Shown here one piece after another: positions 5,607 through 9,638 of a DNA stretch of 9,638 bases. This DNA comes from Clostridia bacterium (lineage in GTDB: Bacteria > Bacillota > Clostridia > Oscillospirales > CAG-272). The DNA is taken from assembly GCA_017455945.1 (NCBI GenBank), contig JAFTLM010000243.1, forward strand, positions 1-9,638, read 5' to 3'. The notes beneath the pieces are model-generated. The model saw only the letters and a list, made by a program, of their open reading frames with translations, ran no database searches and was not told the origin of the DNA. A program made the translations under genes and the position numbers. Each line of letters begins with the position of its first letter. Positions within the stretch are counted from its first letter, which is position 1.

Positions 5607-7796
5607 ATGATTCAATTTATAAATCAGTTCCCTGCCGACAAAAAATTCACTTACGACGAGCGAATTGCGCTTTTGCGTGCCAGGAAGGTAGAACAGACAG
5701 CCCAAAAGGCTAAAAACGGCGGAGCTAACGAGGACGATTACGGACTTATAGTTCAGGACGAGTTTGACTTCAAACTTGAACCGAGCCACCCCAACGGCTC
5801 AATTTACGGCTACCGTGCCTGGTGCTCAAATTACTGCCGTATTTTGCAGACGCATCCTCTTTACGTTGACCCGCTTGACGCATTTGTGGGAAAGGGTTTC
5901 CTTTTCCTTGAAAGACTTCGCCCGAAGGACAAAAAGTGGAATCCCGATTACCCTTACGACGAGCTTCAGGCGATATTCAACAAATACCATATAATTTCGG
6001 GTATAGACAACTGCCACCATTTTACACCCGACCTGCAGATAGGTCTTGACCTGGGCTGGGGCGGTATACTTGACAAGCTGAAAACCGAGCGTGCAAAGCA
6101 CGATGAAAGTCATTACGAGTTTTACGACGCGGAAATAGAGGTAGTCGAAAACATAATTGCTTTCCTTACTCGCTGTGCAGACGAACTTGAAGAACTTTCA
6201 GGCAAGGAAAACAACTCTGTTCTCAAAGCAAATCTTGCGGATATGGCAAAGATGAACAGAAAGATTGCCGCGGGAGTTCCGGAAACCTTCAAGGAAGTAA
6301 TTCAGTGGCTCTGCTGGTTTTCTATGCTCTCAAGAACCTACAACAGAGGCTCGGCAGGCGGTCAGCTTGACGAAATGCTCCGCCCTTACTATGAGCGAGA
6401 CGTGGAAAAAGGTATTCTCACAGATGAAGATGCTATATTCTATATGGCTTGTCTGTTTTTGCAGGACAGCCGTTACTTCCAGCTTGGCGGTCCCGACGCA
6501 AACGGCAATGACATGACCTCAAAGGTATCTTATCTTGCACTTGAGGCGGCTGACAGAATTAACATTGCCTGCAATCTGACGATACGTATTCACGACAATA
6601 TGGATATGGAATTCTTCAAAAAGTCGGTTGCTTATCTCTTCAAGAACAAGCAGGGATGGCCCCGTTACTCCTCTGACAACAATCTGGTGGAGGGCTTTAT
6701 GCGCTGCGGATATTCGAAAGAATTGGCTCGCAGACGTGTGGCGGCAGGCTGTCACTGGATGTGCATTCCCGGAATGGAATACACGATGAACGACACGGTA
6801 AAGGTAAATCTGGCAAAGGTTTTTGAGGTTGCGTTTGACGAGCTTATGACTCTTCCCTCTCCCTCTACCGAGAAGCTTTTTGACATATACTCAAAGCACT
6901 TGAAGGTTGCGGTTGACGCTACGGGTGCGGGCATTATGCATCACTTGAAATATCAGACGAAGAGCCAGCCCGAGCTTATACTCAATCTATTCCAGCACGG
7001 ACTTATTGAAAAGGGTGTGAACATCACCGACGGCGGTGCAAACTACTACAATATGTGTGTTGACGGAAGCGGAATTGCCGTGGTTGCCGACAGCTTTGCG
7101 GCGCTTGAGCAACGCATTGAGCAAGAAAACAAGCTTTCCTACGGTGAGCTTTACACTCACATTGAAGCCAATTACGAGGACAAAAACGGAGAATACGTCC
7201 GCAACCTTATGTATCACAGCCAGCGTTACGGCGGCGGTGACACGTTAGGCGACAAGTGGGCACAGAAGATCAGCGTGCTTTACACGTCGCTTGTGCGTGA
7301 CCTTTGCAATCAGCACAAAGGCGTAAACTTCATACCGGGATTCTTCTCCTGGTCGAACACGATTCTTCTTGGCAGCACGGTAAAGGCTACTCCCAACGGA
7401 AGAAAGAAGGGCGAGCCTATAAATCACGGTGCAAACCCCAACGGCGGTTTCCGCAAAGACGGTGCGGTGACATCTATGTGCAACAGCATTGCGGCGGTAC
7501 AGCCTATGTACGGAAACACGGCTCCCGTTCAGCTTGAGGTTGACCCCGGAATTGCCGGAGATGAGGAAGGCATTGAGAAAATGTGTGCGATGATACTTGG
7601 AATAATGAAGGGCAACACGCTTCTTAACATCAACATTATTGACAAGGACAAGATTCTTGAGGCACATAAAGACCCAACCAAATACCCCGATCTTGTAGTA
7701 AGGGTTACGGGCTTTACAGCGTATTTCGCAATGCTGTCCGAGGACTTCAGACAGCTTGTGGTTGACAGAATACTTGCCGTAAACGGCGAAGAATAG
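5607..7796 (+). CDS. Glycyl radical enzyme of unrecognised specificity, lacking the usual active-site Glu
   Basis: A 729-residue member of the PFL-like glycyl radical superfamily, cytoplasmic and oxygen-sensitive. Family landmarks are GQLDEMLRPYYERDVEKGIL (252-271), the thiyl loop AAGCHWMCIPGMEY (379-392) with Cys382, the TPNGRKKGEPINHGANPN block (595-612) and the C-terminal radical site RVTGFTAYF with Gly702. In GRE dehydratases, C-N and C-S lyases and decarboxylases the loop reads GCxE; here it is GCHW, with a second Cys at 386, so the Glu acid/base is missing. It also lacks the adjacent Cys-Cys of pyruvate formate-lyase. Length is slightly below that of dehydratases (about 780-850). No N-terminal encapsulation extension for microcompartments is evident. 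The ribosome binding site is AAGGTGG (5591-5597), 9 nt before the ATG and inside the activase gene. Neighbours suggest a polyhydroxylated or keto-sugar-like substrate. Superfamily assignment is sure; the reaction is open. Confidence 0.93.
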   Translation: MIQFINQFPADKKFTYDERIALLRARKVEQTAQKAKNGGANEDDYGLIVQDEFDFKLEPSHPNGSIYGYRAWCSNYCRILQTHPLYVDPLDAFVGKGFLFLERLRPKDKKWNPDYPYDELQAIFNKYHIISGIDNCHHFTPDLQIGLDLGWGGILDKLKTERAKHDESHYEFYDAEIEVVENIIAFLTRCADELEELSGKENNSVLKANLADMAKMNRKIAAGVPETFKEVIQWLCWFSMLSRTYNRGSAGGQLDEMLRPYYERDVEKGILTDEDAIFYMACLFLQDSRYFQLGGPDANGNDMTSKVSYLALEAADRINIACNLTIRIHDNMDMEFFKKSVAYLFKNKQGWPRYSSDNNLVEGFMRCGYSKELARRRVAAGCHWMCIPGMEYTMNDTVKVNLAKVFEVAFDELMTLPSPSTEKLFDIYSKHLKVAVDATGAGIMHHLKYQTKSQPELILNLFQHGLIEKGVNITDGGANYYNMCVDGSGIAVVADSFAALEQRIEQENKLSYGELYTHIEANYEDKNGEYVRNLMYHSQRYGGGDTLGDKWAQKISVLYTSLVRDLCNQHKGVNFIPGFFSWSNTILLGSTVKATPNGRKKGEPINHGANPNGGFRKDGAVTSMCNSIAAVQPMYGNTAPVQLEVDPGIAGDEEGIEKMCAMILGIMKGNTLLNINIIDKDKILEAHKDPTKYPDLVVRVTGFTAYFAMLSEDFRQLVVDRILAVNGEE

Positions 7797-7809
7797 AAAG
7801 GATTTTACT

Positions 7810-8595
7810 ATGGGAAACGTTACAATGGAAAAATTGGTTGTTACCAATGAAAACAAATCTACATATCACTGCAAGGGCGACATTCCCGGTGCACGCCCGG
7901 TTAATCACGTTATCACCGAAGGCTCTGAGCTTGTACTCAAGGCAAATGTGGGATACTATCACATTCTTGTACTTATAGACGGCATTGCCGATTTCACTGT
8001 AGGCGGAAAGACCTACACCCACGACAACGACAGAACCACCTTTATTCCCGCACTTGACACAGAGCTTATTATCAAGGCGAAGTCGCTTGTTCAGGTTCTT
8101 GAAATCGAATGGGACGTCAAGGACGGAGACCTTGACATGATAAAGGAATACAACACCGCATTCCCCGTTGATATTCCCTACGTGGATTCTATCCAGTATA
8201 TCGACCCCAACAAGAGCCAGAAAACCATCAGTCGAATGATGATTCCGCAGAGAATAATCCCCCGCTTTTCTATGGGCTCGGTTGAGTCTTACGGCTACGA
8301 CGCTGTAAAGGCTCACGCTCACCCCATGCTTGACCAGTTCTTCTGCAGCTTCCCCGAGAACAAGTCTATCGTCAGCATTGACGACCTAAACAACGATCAG
8401 CTCGGAAACGAAATATTCCACATTCCCCTTGGTTCAAAACACGGCGTTGAGGTTGTTGACGACAATCATCTTCACTATATGTGGATAGACTTTATGCCCG
8501 ACAACTCGGCGGGGCTTGCAAGACTTGATGCCAGCCACAAGCCCACAGGTCTCAACCGTTCTTTTGAAGAAGAAAGAAAATCCAAAAAGAACTAA
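7810..8595 (+). CDS. Double-cupin protein, candidate sugar isomerase/epimerase
   Basis: A 261-residue protein without signal peptide that reads as two cupin barrels. The first (about 30-100) has the motif YYHILVLIDGIADFTVGGKTYT with a turn and FIPAL. The second (about 140-230) has KAHAHPMLDQFF, giving His169 and His171 as likely metal ligands with Asp175 or Gln176 in place of the usual Glu, and IPLGSKHGVEV with His211; MWIDFMPD closes the barrel. This two-barrel layout and length recall the bicupin isomerases IolB (5-deoxyglucuronate) and KduI, but I do not recognise their specific motifs, so function remains unknown. A ribosome binding site AAAGGA (7797-7802) directly follows the GRE stop and is 7 nt before the ATG. 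As the last gene of the operon it probably processes the radical enzyme's product or presents its substrate. The C-terminus is highly charged (EEERKSKKN). A scaffold or sensor role is an alternative. Confidence 0.8.
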   Translation: MGNVTMEKLVVTNENKSTYHCKGDIPGARPVNHVITEGSELVLKANVGYYHILVLIDGIADFTVGGKTYTHDNDRTTFIPALDTELIIKAKSLVQVLEIEWDVKDGDLDMIKEYNTAFPVDIPYVDSIQYIDPNKSQKTISRMMIPQRIIPRFSMGSVESYGYDAVKAHAHPMLDQFFCSFPENKSIVSIDDLNNDQLGNEIFHIPLGSKHGVEVVDDNHLHYMWIDFMPDNSAGLARLDASHKPTGLNRSFEEERKSKKN

Positions 8596-8609
8596 AAAAA
8601 CACATAGAC

Positions 8610-8639
8610 TTTCAACTTTTATGATGTTAAAATTATAAA
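8610..8639 (+). promoter_or_regulatory. Putative promoter of the mannose-6-phosphate isomerase-like gene
   Basis: TTTCAA (8610-8615) and TATAAA (8634-8639) are 18 nt apart, or TTATAA (8633-8638) at 17 nt. This sits in the only sizeable gap after the radical-enzyme operon and suggests separate or additional transcription of the downstream gene. Confidence 0.4.
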
Positions 8640-8647
8640 AAACATCA
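8622..8647. repeat. 7-bp perfect inverted repeat around the putative -10
   Basis: TGATGTT (8622-8628) and AACATCA (8641-8647) are exact reverse complements separated by a 12-nt A/T-only spacer that holds the putative -10 box. It could be an operator. It is a poor terminator because no T-run follows. Confidence 0.4.
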
Positions 8648-8650
8648 GCA

Positions 8651-8655
8651 GAGGA
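8651..8655 (+). promoter_or_regulatory. Ribosome binding site of the mannose-6-phosphate isomerase-like gene
   Basis: GAGGA lies 7 nt before the ATG at 8663 and supports this start for a gene whose end lies beyond the window. Confidence 0.7.
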
Positions 8656-8662
8656 ACCAAAA

Positions 8663-9638
8663 ATGTCAGAAAAAATTTATTACAGCAGACCGCTTAAATT
8701 AAATGCCGCAAGAGCTTGGCGCACCTATTTTGGCGGCAAGATGATAGAGGAGCTTCACGGCAACACAGAGGCGCAAGACACCCATTTCCCCGAAGAATGG
8801 ATAACTTCGGTTGTATGTGCGAAAAACGCCGGACGCGAACACATCAAGGACGAAGGCTTAAGCTATATTGACGGCACTGCTACATCATTGAAGGAAGTTA
8901 TAGAAGCCGATCCCGAAAAGGCACTTGGAAAAGCACATTTCGAAAAATTCGGAAACACCCCCGGAGTTTTGGTAAAGTTGCTTGACGCCGCAGAGCGTTT
9001 GGGTGTTCAGGCTCACCCAACAAAGGAAAAGGCACGGCTTTATTTTGATTCTGACTACGGCAAAACCGAGTGTTGGCACATTATAGGCACACGTGAGATA
9101 GACGGTGTCAAGCCTTGTGTTTACATGGGCTTCAAGGAAGGTGTTACTAAGGCGCATTGGCGGGAATTGTTTGACAAACAAGATATAAATGGAATGCTTG
9201 ACTGCCTTAACAAAATTGAGGTTAAAGTGGGCGACACATATCTTATTACGGGCGGCATGCCACACGCAATAGGTTCGGGTTGCTTCCTTGTGGAAATTCA
9301 AGAGCCCACGGATTACACCTTGCGTACCGAAAAGATAACGCCTTCGGGACTTGAAATAAGTGATATGGCTTGCCACTACGGAATAGGCTTTGACAAAATG
9401 TTTGAATGCTTTGAATACATTCCACTTGATCCCCTCAAGGCAAACCGCAAGCCTATCGTTATTGAAAAGAACGATAATTACACCGTATACGACGTTATAG
9501 GCTACAGCGACTCGGACTTTTTCTCTTTGAAAAAAGTCGAGCTTGACGGCGAGTTCACGCTTTCACTTGGCGGTTTATACTGCGGAATTTACGTACTTTC
9601 GGGTCAGGGGGCATTTGTAACAGAACAAAGCGTCACCG
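8663..9638 (+). CDS. Mannose-6-phosphate isomerase-like protein, type I, 5' part
   Basis: The first 325 residues of a type I phosphomannose isomerase family protein (cupin fold, zinc enzyme converting mannose 6-phosphate and fructose 6-phosphate); the frame is open to the window edge. Landmarks are VKLLDAAERLGVQAHPTKEKA with zinc ligands Gln116 and His118, GKTECWHII with Glu136, and GGMPHAIGSG with His201, then EIQEPTDYTLRTE containing the usual catalytic-site Arg (221). All four expected zinc ligands are present. The ATG at 8663 has GAGGA (8651-8655) 7 nt upstream; no better start is seen upstream in the gap. It lies 67 bp after the bicupin gene with its own putative promoter, so membership of the radical-enzyme operon is uncertain. 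The family also includes members of unproven specificity within sugar clusters, so the exact substrate should be treated as probable only. Confidence 0.85.
   Translation, partial: MSEKIYYSRPLKLNAARAWRTYFGGKMIEELHGNTEAQDTHFPEEWITSVVCAKNAGREHIKDEGLSYIDGTATSLKEVIEADPEKALGKAHFEKFGNTPGVLVKLLDAAERLGVQAHPTKEKARLYFDSDYGKTECWHIIGTREIDGVKPCVYMGFKEGVTKAHWRELFDKQDINGMLDCLNKIEVKVGDTYLITGGMPHAIGSGCFLVEIQEPTDYTLRTEKITPSGLEISDMACHYGIGFDKMFECFEYIPLDPLKANRKPIVIEKNDNYTVYDVIGYSDSDFFSLKKVELDGEFTLSLGGLYCGIYVLSGQGAFVTEQSVT

Noticed and set aside
5607..7796. Calling the GRE pyruvate formate-lyase
   Set aside because: The adjacent Cys-Cys pair is absent and the activase carries a ferredoxin insert that PFL activase lacks.
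7245..7856. Minus-strand open frame of 203 codons opposite the end of the GRE gene
   Set aside because: It is antisense to the radical-glycine region, which is unmistakable on the plus strand; no domain is visible.
7747..8322. Minus-strand open frame of 191 codons opposite the bicupin gene
   Set aside because: It lies antisense to a well-supported cupin gene with a good ribosome binding site, and its translation has no recognisable domain.
2826..8595. A bacterial-microcompartment-associated GRE locus
   Set aside because: No shell-protein, aldehyde dehydrogenase or phosphotransacylase gene is in the window and the GRE has no evident N-terminal encapsulation extension.
8622..8660. Intrinsic terminator after the bicupin gene
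   Set aside because: The inverted repeat has a 12-nt loop, only 7 weak pairs and no following T-run, so an operator is the better reading.
8885..9376. Minus-strand open frame of 163 codons near the right edge
   Set aside because: The plus strand here encodes the isomerase-like protein with all zinc ligands in one frame, so the reverse frame is a shadow.
1..9638. CRISPR array, tRNA, rRNA, insertion sequence or prophage
   Set aside because: No regularly spaced repeats, cloverleaf-like RNA, transposase, integrase or phage genes were seen on either strand.

Overview
The window looks like chromosomal DNA from a strictly anaerobic, moderately AT-rich Firmicute, most likely an uncultured gut or sediment Clostridia (Oscillospiraceae/Christensenellales-like). 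This is an inference. It rests on the oxygen-sensitive glycyl radical enzyme with its radical-SAM activase, strong GGAG/AGGTGA ribosome binding sites, very AT-rich intergenic DNA with consensus sigma-70/SigA boxes, tight gene packing, and the protein families present. No rRNA, tRNA, CRISPR array, insertion sequence or integrase is visible.

Left part (1-1828): the 3' part of a DAHP synthase gene (entry to the shikimate pathway) is followed after 13 nt by an NhaC-family membrane transporter. A hairpin with flanking A and T runs ends this unit. It is symmetrical, so it can also terminate the convergent regulator gene.

Middle (1836-8595): an AraC-type regulator (minus strand) is divergent from a four-gene plus-strand operon. 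The operon encodes (i) a single 625-residue polypeptide joining a xylose-isomerase-like TIM barrel to a Gfo/Idh/MocA NAD(P)-dependent oxidoreductase, (ii) a glycyl-radical-enzyme activase with two extra 4Fe-4S clusters, (iii) a 729-residue glycyl radical enzyme (GRE), and (iv) a 261-residue double-cupin protein. Spacing is a 4-nt ATGA overlap, then 1 nt, then 13 nt, so the four products are very probably co-expressed. The 129-bp divergent intergenic region is dense with signal: two back-to-back extended -10 boxes that overlap inside a near-palindrome, a good -35 only on the regulator side, and a 14-bp imperfect direct repeat with a 23-bp period that fits an AraC-family operator.

The GRE has the C-terminal radical-glycine motif (RVTGFTAYF) and an active-site Cys in a Gly-Cys loop. 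The loop reads GCHWMC, so it lacks the Glu two residues after Cys that GRE dehydratases, lyases of the choline/isethionate type and decarboxylases carry. It therefore does not look like a standard diol, hydroxyproline, choline or isethionate enzyme, nor like pyruvate formate-lyase (Cys-Cys). With an oxidoreductase, a TIM-barrel isomerase/epimerase/dehydratase-like domain and a bicupin, the operon resembles the fold set of inositol catabolism (IolG, IolE/IolI, IolB) with a radical enzyme where IolD would be. I propose it as a candidate undescribed radical pathway for a sugar, sugar acid or cyclitol; the substrate cannot be read from sequence.

Right edge (8596-9638): a 67-bp gap with its own putative promoter and a 7-bp inverted repeat precedes a type I mannose-6-phosphate isomerase-like gene that runs off the window.
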